Shown: positions 23,299 through 32,921 of the stretch, in pieces
Layout: the number at the start of each line of letters is the position of its first letter
How positions within the stretch are numbered: the first letter of the stretch is position 1
NCBI RefSeq assembly: GCF_023278565.1
Contig: NC_064677.1
Span: 1,488,001 to 1,552,000 of the forward strand
DNA: 64,000 nt
DNA from: Colletotrichum lupini
Lineage: Eukaryota; Ascomycota; Sordariomycetes; Glomerellales; Glomerellaceae
Direction: 5' to 3'
Program-made: the position numbers and the translations under genes
Notes under the pieces: generated by a model
The model's input: the letters and a program-made list of their open reading frames with translations, nothing else
Database searches by the model: none
What the model was told of the DNA's origin: nothing

Positions 23299-26092
23299 GT
23301 GATGTAGATCCTCGGAGACCCGAGAACCTGGAAGTGGATGCTCGTTTTCCGGCACCGCAATTGCTAAGATTGCAGGTAGAAGAGTGCACGTGCTAGTGTG
23401 GACATGATCACGAGCCGAACTCGCTTCACAAGTTCACGATGTTTTGAGTTGTGGGCTGTGGGTTGTGGATATATGGACGCTAAGAACCCTGGCAGCGATA
23501 ATTTCTTGCGGGCCCAAGGAACTCAAAGATACTTACGTTAGCGCGAAGACTGGAGAACAACAAAACTGGCCAGACGGTCCCAGACCCGGGGAACCGATGT
23601 CTTTTCGGTATCGTGGAGGCAGCCGAAATATCAACAAAATCTTTTTCATCGGGTCAACCCCATATCTGGAATATGTCTAACCTAGGTAGCGTGTATCCCC
23701 ACGATCCAACCCCACCACTCACAGCATCGTTTAGTTTACGCAACGTCCAAACCTAAAGTTGATGTGAGCTAACGTACGGATACATTGGCTCTTTGGAATA
23801 CCCCGGTGAAAGACTGACAACGTGGTCTCTGCACGAAGTATGCCGTCCTGCAGGACAATTGGTGCACCGTGACCAGCAATGCGGATCTCGGCATCTCACA
23901 TGACACCTCACGGAGAAAAATATGCCAATCAAGAGGGCATGTAATATCTGTCTGACATATGCTGTCGTGAAGTAGAAGAGGGGTAGAGCGCTGTTACACA
24001 GATTGCAGGAAAAACCTCGTCACGGGACCATTCAGGTGTATGTGAATAGCCATCTTCTTTTTCGGGCAAATGCAAGATCAAACATACGTGTAACAACTGC
24101 ACGTGATTTCACTGTGCTTCAAAGCCTTGAACTCCATCATGATCGGCTGAGATCCCGCATCGAAAGCTGGTAGTTCCCCACATTGCTCACCCTAATACTC
24201 TTGTCAGAATCAATGTCTTCAGACATCGTCCTCGAGCCTGTACACAGTACATCTTTCCCAACCTAGATCTAATAGTGGCGGCTACTTCGATACAAGTGCA
24301 AGAGATTCCAATCGTTTTGATGATCGGCGCGAACCAAAGTGTTGGGTCGAGCCATCCTCGACTCATTTTCTAGGAGCCGTCCAGCCAAATTATCGCGGCT
24401 GTCTGTAAACGGGCGCGTCCTGCAACCGAGCCAATTCCAGACCTTTGTAGAGTTCGCAACAAGAAGTTTATCAACATGAAGCTGAAATCACCGTGATTTA
24501 GCGCGACCATGGCATGACATTCATCGACGCCGTGATCATCCCCGGTGCCACGTTGTTGGTATCGCCCGAAAGGGCACGATTGTCCGTAAGGCGATATCCG
24601 CAAACGCGTTCCAGCCTCTCTACTTGGATTTCCATTGGCCCCTTTACTGTTGGAAAATTGGTAATATCGCCAAGTTGGGTGACACCTTGGCCATCATTGG
24701 CTCGGTTGACACCAACGTGAAGTAACCCTTGCCGGTTTCCCGGGAACCTCGAGCGCGCAAGGCGCCTCAGCTCGAAGTCCGGGCGGCTTCCAAATGTCAG
24801 GCTGGTTCGTCCGCCTCGTGTCTTTTGAGAAAACCTGATTAAGCTATTGGGTCTTTGTCTTTGCCCCGGACCCGTGGAGACGGATCTCGCAGCTGGGTGG
24901 AACGGGTGTGCATTTTGACTGCATTGGACGCTAATTTCGCGGAGAACTAGCGCTTGGTTGCTGACATGGACCATGGTTTGAGACCACGTTGACACATTCA
25001 GCTGTAGAAGCGAAGGGAAATCACTGGGGAATATTGAAGAGAGAGGACCGGGTCTGCGGTTCGTTGTCCATTTGCATCTGCAGCGGCTACAAAACAGCTT
25101 GAATGTTCGGTGGGAAGCGGCCCAGTGTTGACCGAGATACCGAAGAGGGGGGCGGCTGAACCCGTATTTCGCGACGCGATGCGGCGGCGTTCCTACAGGC
25201 GGCTACGCCTTTCCCCATCTCGGCGGTCCAACGGGTGTGCTACGACGCGCCCTAATGAGAGCCGATGATGGAGGGTGGAAGATGTCGAGAAACTACTTAG
25301 TTTAACAACTCGCCGTTTCAGTAAGTGGCCGCCGCGGTCACATGGGGGAGCTAAGGAGCCGCGTCCATCCAAGCAGCCAAGCAAGTTAAGCAACGCGGCG
25401 TACTGGGGAAGTCAGGAAACTAACCCCAAGAGCGAAAAGAGCCCCGAGTTTGTGACAAGGCCCCCGTTGGTGAAAGGGCCGATGGGATAAGTTTGCCGGA
25501 CCCTGACTAGTGTCCCTAACTGGTCCAACTGCGCCGTTTCTCCAAAAACCTTGAGCAACCTCCCACCCCCATTGGAGCGCGTCGGCGCATAGGAGAATAT
25601 CTGACCGGGCTCGGTTCATCATCAGCCGATATTCGATCCCCCCAGAGTGTCACCCGCCCGTCTTCCCCATTCCCCAGGCTCATGTGGGAACGGGTCTATG
25701 GACCAATGCGGGGGGCGGGGTTGAGGACGTTTGGGGAACCCCAATATGCCCAGATTGCGCTTGTGAGGATTCCTTGTGGGATTCAGATCCCCGTCCACCT
25801 TTTTTCATACGTTCGCGTTGGTTCAAGTTGCGCTAGCGTAATGACACCCGACTGGGGTTAACTTTTAAGACAATGTTCCATTGGACATGTAAGAAAACGA
25901 GAACTGGGGAGTAAGACAAGACCTTTATTAAACAGCCTGCCCAGTACCACCCTCTCTCTCTTGGCTTTCGTCTCTTCTCTGTTCTTGCTTGCTCGCGTTC
26001 CCCCGTCCCACTCCTCCTCCTCATCAAGCAACCCGGCCAAACAACCTCCAACTCCAAATTCTCGGTGAGGTTTCCAAAGAGAGTCTGCAAAC
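23299..26092. other. Long intergenic region upstream of the sugar transporter
   Basis: About 2.8 kb with no supported gene. The last 400 bases are G/C-rich and carry several CreA-like sites, annotated separately. A frame at 24498-24995 (minus) is open but has no family features. Confidence 0.5.
25708..25909. promoter_or_regulatory. Cluster of CreA-type (SYGGRG) sites
   Basis: Matches to the CreA/CRE1 consensus SYGGRG: GCGGGG at 25708 and 25715, CTGGGG at 25853 and 25904, all within 400 bases of the sugar transporter start. Carbon catabolite repression of a sugar permease would be expected; binding is inferred. Confidence 0.4.
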
Positions 26093-27645
26093 ATGAGCAC
26101 CACACTCGACTCCAAGTCCGACCCGGCAAAGGTCGAGGCCTACGGCGACATTGACCATGTCGCCGACCTCGACGAGAAGGCGTTGCCCGCCTCCTACAAG
26201 GCCGATGCCATCGAGGCTGAGCAGGCCGAGCACAACATGGGAGTCTTGGAGGCCGTCAAGGCCTACCCCATGGCCTCCCTCTGGGCTTTCATCATGTCTA
26301 CCACAATTGTAAGTCGCTCTAACTACCTTGGCATATTGCACGCATACGAGGCGACTGGCAACTAATCACATTGGTTTCCCAGATTATGGAGTCCTACTGC
26401 GTCTTCCTGATGGGTGCTTTCGTCGCCATGGACGAGTTCAAGGATACATATGGTGTCGACACGAGCGAGGGCAAGGCGATCGAGGCGTCATGGCAATCCG
26501 CCCTTCAGATGGGTGGTCCTCTTGGCGCCATCATCGGTGTCTGCATCGCCGGTCCCATCACCAGTCGCATCGGATACCGCTGGGCTACCATCTCTGGCCT
26601 CATGCTCCTCAACGCCTTCATCTTCGTCTTCTACTTCGCCAACTCGCTCGCCGTCATGTTCGTCAGCCAACTTCTCGAGGGTATTCCCTGGGGTATCTTC
26701 ATCGCCAACGCCCCCGCATACTGCTCTGAGATCGTGCCCATGCGCCTGAGAGCTCCCGCCACACAGATGCTTCAGATGTTCTGGGCTATTGGTGCCATCA
26801 TCGTCGGTGGTGTCTGCTATGTCTACGAGAGCAAGAGAGACCCCAGCGCGTACAGAGTCCCGATTGCCCTCCAGTGGATGTTCCCCACGCCCCTTGCCAT
26901 CCTTCTGTTCCTCGCTCCCGAGTCTCCTTGGTGGTTGGTTCGTAAGGGACGTCTCGAGGAGGCTGCTGTCTCGGTCCGTCGTCTTGGTCGTTCATCTGCC
27001 GTTGCCAACGTTGAGGAGTCCGTCGCCATGATGCGTCGTACCATTGAGCTTGAGAAGGACGTCAAGGATCCCAGCTACATTGAGCTTTTCAAGGGCACCG
27101 ATAGATACCGCACCCTTATTGTCTGTGGTGTCTACGCCGCCCAGAACCTTACTGGTAACCTCATCGCCAACCAGGCTGTTTACTTCTTCAGACGTAAGTT
27201 TTCATAACTTCTCTCCTTCTAAAGGTGTATGGAGGCTAACACACAAGCAGAGGCCGGTATTGGCTCCCAGCTTGCCTTCGCCCTCGGTCTCATCACCTCC
27301 GCTCTCCAGACCGTCTTCGTCATGCTTTCCTGGGTTCTCACAACCTACCTCGGCCGCCGCACCATCTACGTCTGGGGTTCGCTCATCAACGTTGTCTTCC
27401 TCATTGCCCTCGGTATTGCTGGCTCCGTCGGCAAGTCCACTGCCGCCTCCTTGGCGATGGCCTCTTTGGGTCTTATTGTCTCCGTCGGTTTCACTCTTGG
27501 ACCCGCCCCCGCCTCGTGGGTCATCATCGCCGAGACATCCTCCATTCGCCTTCGTCCTTTGACCACTGGAATCGGCCGTGCCGCTTACTACGTCGTCAAC
27601 ATTCCCTGCATCTTCCTCGCCACCTACATGCTTAACCCCACCGTA

Positions 27646-27715
<70 letters not shown>

Positions 27716-27769
27716 ACCCGCCCCCCCCCCCACCCCCCCCCCACCCCCCCCCCCCCCCCCCCCCCCCCC

Positions 27770-27807
<38 letters not shown>

Positions 27808-28066
27808 TTTCTCTCTCTCACACACACACACACACACATTTCGTAAGGAGAATTACATTTACTCACACACGCAATAGGGTGTCAACTTGGGCGGCAAGTG
27901 CGGTTACGTCTGGGGCGCCACTGGTTTCGTCTGCTTCGTCCTCGCTTTCTTCTTCGTGCCTGAGATGAAGGGCCGTTCCTTCCGCGAGATCGACATTATG
28001 TTCAAGCGCAAGATCCCCGCCCGCCAGTGGAAGAAGACCGTCATCGACATCAACGATGACGAGTAG
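26093..28066 (+). CDS. MFS sugar transporter, alpha-glucoside/maltose permease type
   Basis: Four exons, 26093-26308, 26383-27193, 27251-27642 and 27878-28066, have matching phases and give 535 residues. The start is in a good context (GCAAACATGAG). Twelve membrane segments are expected. Sugar-porter signatures are PESPWWLVRKGR between the halves, LGRRTIYVWGS in the loop after TM8, RLRPLTTGIGRAAYYVVN, and the closing PEMKGRSFREID. The N-terminal cytoplasmic tail is acidic and Ala-rich. The overall type resembles fungal maltose/alpha-glucoside H+ symporters of the plasma membrane. The third intron (235 nt) consists largely of a poly-C tract and a CA repeat. CreA-like sites lie upstream. Confidence 0.92.
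27649..27837. repeat. Poly-C tract with CT/CA microsatellite inside an intron
   Basis: The tract 27649-27807 is 159 bases of C interrupted by only four A and one G. The first uninterrupted run is 67 C (27649-27715) and the last is 37 C (27771-27807). TTT, a short CT run and a CA run follow, to about 27837. It begins six bases after the intron's GTAAGT donor. The opposite strand is poly-G and could form G-quadruplexes. Confidence 0.97.
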
Positions 28067-28582
28067 ATGCGCACCCATTACAGCTTATAATACTGGGATC
28101 AGGTTCTACTAAGCCTGAAGTCCTTTCGCTTAGTGAGAAGTAATGCGGTCAACCCGGGATGGCTCTAATAAGATTGTGCCGTGACGAAGAGGGTACAAAA
28201 AGGGGAAGCGGTGAATGGGAAATGATTTGAAGAGTATATGAGACTCCGGCCAGATATCTGAATATTATCAGCAGCTTGGCCCTATATCTACTTGTGCCCG
28301 ATCTACATGAACTGTCAAGTGTGTCCGTGATTCATCGCGCTGAATGCTAAATGTACCTTATATATTGCCAGTACGATCAACCGAAAGTGAACCTGTAATG
28401 CACCAGCTGAGTCAATGGCAGTAGGCCGCAAGGATAGCAAGGTTGTAGGCAAGATCTAGAGTCAGGTCGCAACTCAGTGTACCACTAGCAACGTGGTGAC
28501 TGATAGCCCCTTTCTCTCAGATAAATAGAAGGTCATTTCATACATGTATGCTGGAAGCGACTCTCGATATTATTGATGTATC
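28067..28582. other. Intergenic region between convergent genes
   Basis: 3' flank of the transporter; no coding sequence recognised. Confidence 0.5.
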
Positions 28583-28753
28583 CTAACCAGCTTTAACTGG
28601 ACCCACACGCACCCGTCCACTCCTCTCTGAACGACTAACACAGACGAGGTTATTTGAGCCTCTTACCTCATTCTCGACATGACCGTCGCTCGCGTCTGTC
28701 GCCCCCTCTAGGATCCACGCCGTCTCATCAGACACAATCTGCGCCACGCCCTG
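28583..28753 (-). other. In-frame extension beyond the TGA of the membrane protein gene
   Basis: After the TGA, the same frame stays open to a TAG at 28585-28583. It encodes a plausible cytoplasmic tail containing QIVSDETAWILEGATDA. A GTAAGA donor-like site follows VENE at about 28671. It could be a lost C-terminus, a readthrough extension or chance. Confidence 0.5.
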
Positions 28754-30718
28754 TCAATAATTCCCTTGACTAGAGTACTGACTCTGTACCATGAAAACAA
28801 GTACCACGGCAAGACCACACGCCATGTTCAGAGCCATGACGCCAAAGACGATGAGCAGACCCCGTAGGCTTCTTGGCGTCATCACGCGCACCGAAGAAGT
28901 CAAGATGGCGTTGCCCTGGACGTCGAACTGCGGAAGGGCTTCGTTGATGATAGAGCCTGAGAGCGCCGTTAGAGTCGACTGCATCGCTACGCCGGGACGA
29001 CTGGTGACGTTAAGGATGTCGGCAAAGATGGCCTGGTACTCGACGTGCGGCTTGATGGGAGAGTTCCCGCTGCCTTGTGGATCCATGAACAGGGAAAAAT
29101 TGAATGTTCGCGGCGAGTTGTATAAGTCGTTGATGAGCTTGTTGGTTAGGTATTGCGTTGCGTTTAGGTGGTGGGGGTTTTGCACCGAGTCCACCGAAAA
29201 GATCCCGCGACTGTTGGTGCTTTTGCTGTGGGCTCCAACACCCATGAGTTTCTGAATTCTCTTCGTGTTCCAAGCCTTCGTCTCTGGAGTCCAAGTTACT
29301 TGCGACTCTTTTAGGTCCTTCTTGCTGGAAAGCTTGACTTCCGCAAAGTTGAAGGCTAACTGCTGGAAGCAGAGCGACATGTCCAGCCGCAACACGCCCG
29401 TCTCGATTCTTTCCCCTCCTTGAAGCCTTCCCCCAATGGGACAATTGTATGTGAGCCATTCATCATCAGTAGAAGTAACATTTGTCAGACCGAATGTCCC
29501 CGCCAGGACACGATTGCCCGGTCCTTTCCACAGATCATGGGTACCGTTATTTCTGAAGAATAGAAAGACCTGGGAGTACGCGGTGATGGGGTCTTCTGAG
29601 ATGGTGTGGTTCTGAGCGCTCGGCCGCGCGGCTGTGCCATTGGGAATGCACAAGCTGTTCGTGAAGCCCTGCCGTGCTTGCGTTTCAGTGTATTGAAACT
29701 GAGATAGCGAGCAGTTGAAACCTGACGGAAAACAATCCCCGTTTTCACAGTTTTCTGGTGGTGTTAGTCCCGCTTCGCGGAACATGGTCTCGTATGATAA
29801 AGTGCCCGCGACCTTTAGGTAGAAAGGGACAGTATCTGAGCCCGGTGCTGGAACAGTCACCGAGAGGAAGGCGGACACCGATGGACGGAGACATACAAAG
29901 CGCGACTCGAAGCCGTAAGCGCCGCCGGTGTATTGACGCAGCGTCGACATTTGCGATGATGAGAGGGGCAAAAAGGTTCTTCTTACAATCCCGGTATCGC
30001 TGAACCTCGACTGATTATCTGTATATGTGTTTGCCTCTGATGGCAACTCGCCGAATGGCACATATGCTGTCGGACGACTGATCCAGTTGTTCATCTGTCG
30101 ATTCAGGGAGATGACATCGTGGCTCATATGCACATTGAATGTCTTTGCTTTGGCATCGCCGACAAGATTATCCAACCCCAGATCAGATACCAGAAGAGTC
30201 GAGGAGAACTGAACAACAAACGTCGTGAGCAATAATAGGATTGCTAACCCGGTCTGCAAGTATGCTTTTCGTGCAGACGTCATGAGCAACCAAGTCAATT
30301 GGAAAGGCCCGTCGTTTGTACACCGGATGATAGACATCTCAGCAACTCGAAAGAGAGCGACACCGTGCTTCTCTAGAACCACGCCCGCAAGGAGACTTGT
30401 GTAGATGGACGCCTGTGCTGTGACTGCGATACGCAGTAGAACTGTTGACAGGGTGATGGCCTGAGTAATGTGTTGGTTGAGCATGATCCACCGCCACAGG
30501 GTCGCGGCTGTCTTGCCGTCTTGCGAGCCTTCGCCGGTCCATAGGAAGAGGAGGAAACCGAGGAGTGCGAGGACCAAGGCTGTGCCGCCGCCTACTGTTG
30601 CGAGACCTAGAGAGCCGAGACCTTGTTGAAGACGGTGAGAGTAGCTTGGCGAGTGCTTGCTTTCTGAACTGTCGTGCTCCGGCTTGAGCTTGGGTTTCGA
30701 GGACTTGAAGCGTGTCAT
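28754..30718 (-). CDS. Multi-pass membrane protein of unknown function
   Basis: 654 residues from the Met at 30718 to a TGA at 28756-28754. An upstream in-frame Met at 30799 is less likely. The N-terminus is basic and Ser-rich, then membrane helices follow: TALVLALLGFLLFLW, ITLSTVLLRIAVTAQASIY, LAILLLLTTFVVQFSS and, near the end, LLIVFGVMALNMACGLAVVL. The 400-residue stretch between the third and last helices has many N-glycosylation sequons and paired Cys, so it is probably extracellular. This is a widespread fungal membrane protein type without an assigned function. The frame continues past the TGA for 57 codons with QGVAQIVSDETAWILEGA, which resembles the usual C-terminal tail. The annotated stop may therefore be a mutated Trp codon. 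Confidence 0.75.
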   Translation of the reverse strand: MTRFKSSKPKLKPEHDSSESKHSPSYSHRLQQGLGSLGLATVGGGTALVLALLGFLLFLWTGEGSQDGKTAATLWRWIMLNQHITQAITLSTVLLRIAVTAQASIYTSLLAGVVLEKHGVALFRVAEMSIIRCTNDGPFQLTWLLMTSARKAYLQTGLAILLLLTTFVVQFSSTLLVSDLGLDNLVGDAKAKTFNVHMSHDVISLNRQMNNWISRPTAYVPFGELPSEANTYTDNQSRFSDTGIVRRTFLPLSSSQMSTLRQYTGGAYGFESRFVCLRPSVSAFLSVTVPAPGSDTVPFYLKVAGTLSYETMFREAGLTPPENCENGDCFPSGFNCSLSQFQYTETQARQGFTNSLCIPNGTAARPSAQNHTISEDPITAYSQVFLFFRNNGTHDLWKGPGNRVLAGTFGLTNVTSTDDEWLTYNCPIGGRLQGGERIETGVLRLDMSLCFQQLAFNFAEVKLSSKKDLKESQVTWTPETKAWNTKRIQKLMGVGAHSKSTNSRGIFSVDSVQNPHHLNATQYLTNKLINDLYNSPRTFNFSLFMDPQGSGNSPIKPHVEYQAIFADILNVTSRPGVAMQSTLTALSGSIINEALPQFDVQGNAILTSSVRVMTPRSLRGLLIVFGVMALNMACGLAVVLVFMVQSQYSSQGNY

Positions 30719-31688
30719 ACCTGATACGAAGCAACGTCCAGGGCTTGCTTCAACGGAAAATAAGAGGACTGTCAACGAAGTACATGGGTGAGGTAGCACA
30801 AGCTCACGAAGACACCTCCCGAATGCTCAAAGAGCAGAATACGATGCGCATCAAGTTGGCTTTAAGCTTATCCTCAGGACCGACTTGATCCCCAGAACAC
30901 CTGGTCATTCCGCTCGCCAATCCCCAGGGGTAGCAGGAAACATGCATATTTCTAAACATCATCCCCCACGTCTAACACTGCATAGGCTGCAATTATACGA
31001 GCTATTGACCAATCTGCCTTGCCGGACTAGACAACCTGTCACACATCGGCTCCGAGCAGTCGGTATCGACGTCAGTGCATTTAGGTTGGACGTCAGCGCA
31101 TCACCCACAACTCTTTCACTCACCCGAGTCAAGATTGTGATGCATGAATACCAGGCGGGAGCGATGTGCCATCCCGTGGGGATGTTGGTTGTTGGATGAC
31201 CTCTGTGCGAGGTGGATGCAGGGATGCTCCGGCAAGTCATGTCGCAGAGACCGAAAGAAGCTCGACATGCCTGCTCCGATCGCACACGCTAGGTCTTGAG
31301 TTGTGCCGCGCACGATAAGGCAACAATTGAATGTCGATGGGGGCACCAACAAGCAGACGATGTAAGGAGGTGCAGCCTATCAGATGCTTAGGCAGGCCTC
31401 TCGAGTGATTAAAGCTACTGGTGGAAATGAAAGGCAGAGTTACCTCGGTGAAATGAACAATAAAGTGTGCGATAATACCGTCAAGCTTTGCAGCCACGCG
31501 TCCAGTATTGCTGGAGAACGGATGAGTTCGCTACCATCCAGCTTTCTAGACGGGAATTGAACCATAATGACGTAAAAGTACAGAATACTGCTTCACACAC
31601 ACTTAGAGGATCATGATTAGCATCACACTCACTAGGGATCAAGCAAACAGGCATAAAGGGCAAAAGGCAAAGAAAAGACAAAATGGTG
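30719..31688. other. Intergenic region
   Basis: Promoter side of the membrane protein gene and flank of tRNA-Gln; open frames are short and unsupported. Confidence 0.5.
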
Positions 31689-31772
31689 AGGTCGTACCCG
31701 GGTTCGAACCGGGGTTACCAGAAGTTTTGATGCAATCAAAATCTGGAGTGATAACCGCTACACTATACAACC
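31689..31772 (-). tRNA. tRNA-Gln (anticodon TTG) with intron
   Basis: On the minus strand, acceptor GGTTGTA pairs with TACGACC (one T-G type pair). The D-arm TAGTGTAGCGGTTATCA is the eukaryotic tRNA-Gln form. The anticodon stem CCAGA/TCTGG encloses TTTTGA, a 12-nt intron containing CAAAA complementary to the anticodon, and T. The T-arm is CCCCGGTTCGAACCCGGG. Confidence 0.9.
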
Positions 31773-32921
31773 TTATTCAGAGTGGGTTGTTCTGTGATTG
31801 GTCAAGAAGTTTGTAAACTTATACAGGCAATAGTCATGTGTGTGGAGTTGTCGTCTGGCAAGTGCCCCTTCACCTGAAAGTCAATGACGCGCGTGTAAAA
31901 AACCATGAGTTGTCCTCATTGTGTTCAGCGTCCGACTCCATACATAAGGTTGTTCCTGTAGTGTTTAGTATGCGAGTCTAGTTGTCCAAGTTCATATCAT
32001 TGAGTTGCCTTGGCACTCACCTTCATCCAAATGGCCAAATTTCCAAGACGTGCTTCGCCATCAGATCAGATAGATGGAACACGCTTATGGAGAGGATCCG
32101 GCGAATCGCGGTGTTGTGTATGGTGCGAAATTTCATTTCTTTCATCCCCAGGAACTTACAATTCCATCCTGCAATATGTCCCAGGGGATAGTCTGTCTTG
32201 GCAACGCGATGCTCCGTGGCAGTGCGCCGATATTTGAGCCGCCTGGGACTTACTCTTGGCACCCAGTCCCGAGTGCGGCGTGTTCAACAAACTTGGCCGA
32301 AAGGGCGCTATACAGCAGAGAACAAGTTCGACCTTCGCCTCATTCCTGCATGCGGCAAAAGTAAGGCAACAATTTGACGGGAATTTCTGTTCATGTTGAT
32401 CACGAGCCCCTCATAGCGACCAGAAATTCTTGATGTTGCTCAATTCCTCCCGAAAGCCAATGACTCGAGCGCCTAACAACGCCCTCTCCACAAGCCCAGT
32501 GACGCGGATCATCCCTGATTCTAAGCCGAACTCTATCTGCAGAAAAGCTAGGAAACAATCTAAAAAGGTTTCTGCAACTTTATTGCAGTTGGCATGATGG
32601 GGCACTCTGCGGGCGAGCGTTTTGCTGCTGAACCCCTTTACCAATACCACCGCAGCAGTTCATCCGGTGTCCGGTGCTGCCGAGCTCGACGCGAGCGGAT
32701 GCCTCCGTTACAACTTGCGGTAGAACTGCCCGGCGGCGTGGTGCATCTAGACGATGCCAAGAAATCATGATTGAACGTTGGGAATTAGGGGGAATCGGAG
32801 TAGAGATGAGATATAAAGCAAAGCCCCAAATGCGTGGTTTTCGGGAAGCGATGTTCTCTAGAAGCCTCCAAGCTCTGCCAGTCTAACTTCAGTCTCTCCT
32901 TTTTCGCTGCATTCATTCACC
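31773..32921. other. Intergenic region upstream of the BBE-type oxidase
   Basis: No gene supported. Contains the TATA box described next. Confidence 0.5.
32812..32817 (+). promoter_or_regulatory. TATA box of the FAD oxidase gene
   Basis: TATAAA lies 105 bases before the ATG, followed by a pyrimidine-rich stretch (CAGTCTCTCCTTTTTCGCTG) and CACCATGG. The arrangement fits a strong inducible fungal promoter. Confidence 0.5.

Noticed and set aside
24498..24995. 165-codon open frame on the minus strand
   Set aside because: No signal, membrane or domain feature, biased Arg/Gly composition, and no recognisable splice partners.
27202..27866. Long poly-Gly and poly-Pro open frames around the transporter intron
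   Set aside because: They arise from translating the poly-C tract on either strand; the transporter exons on both sides define it as an intron.
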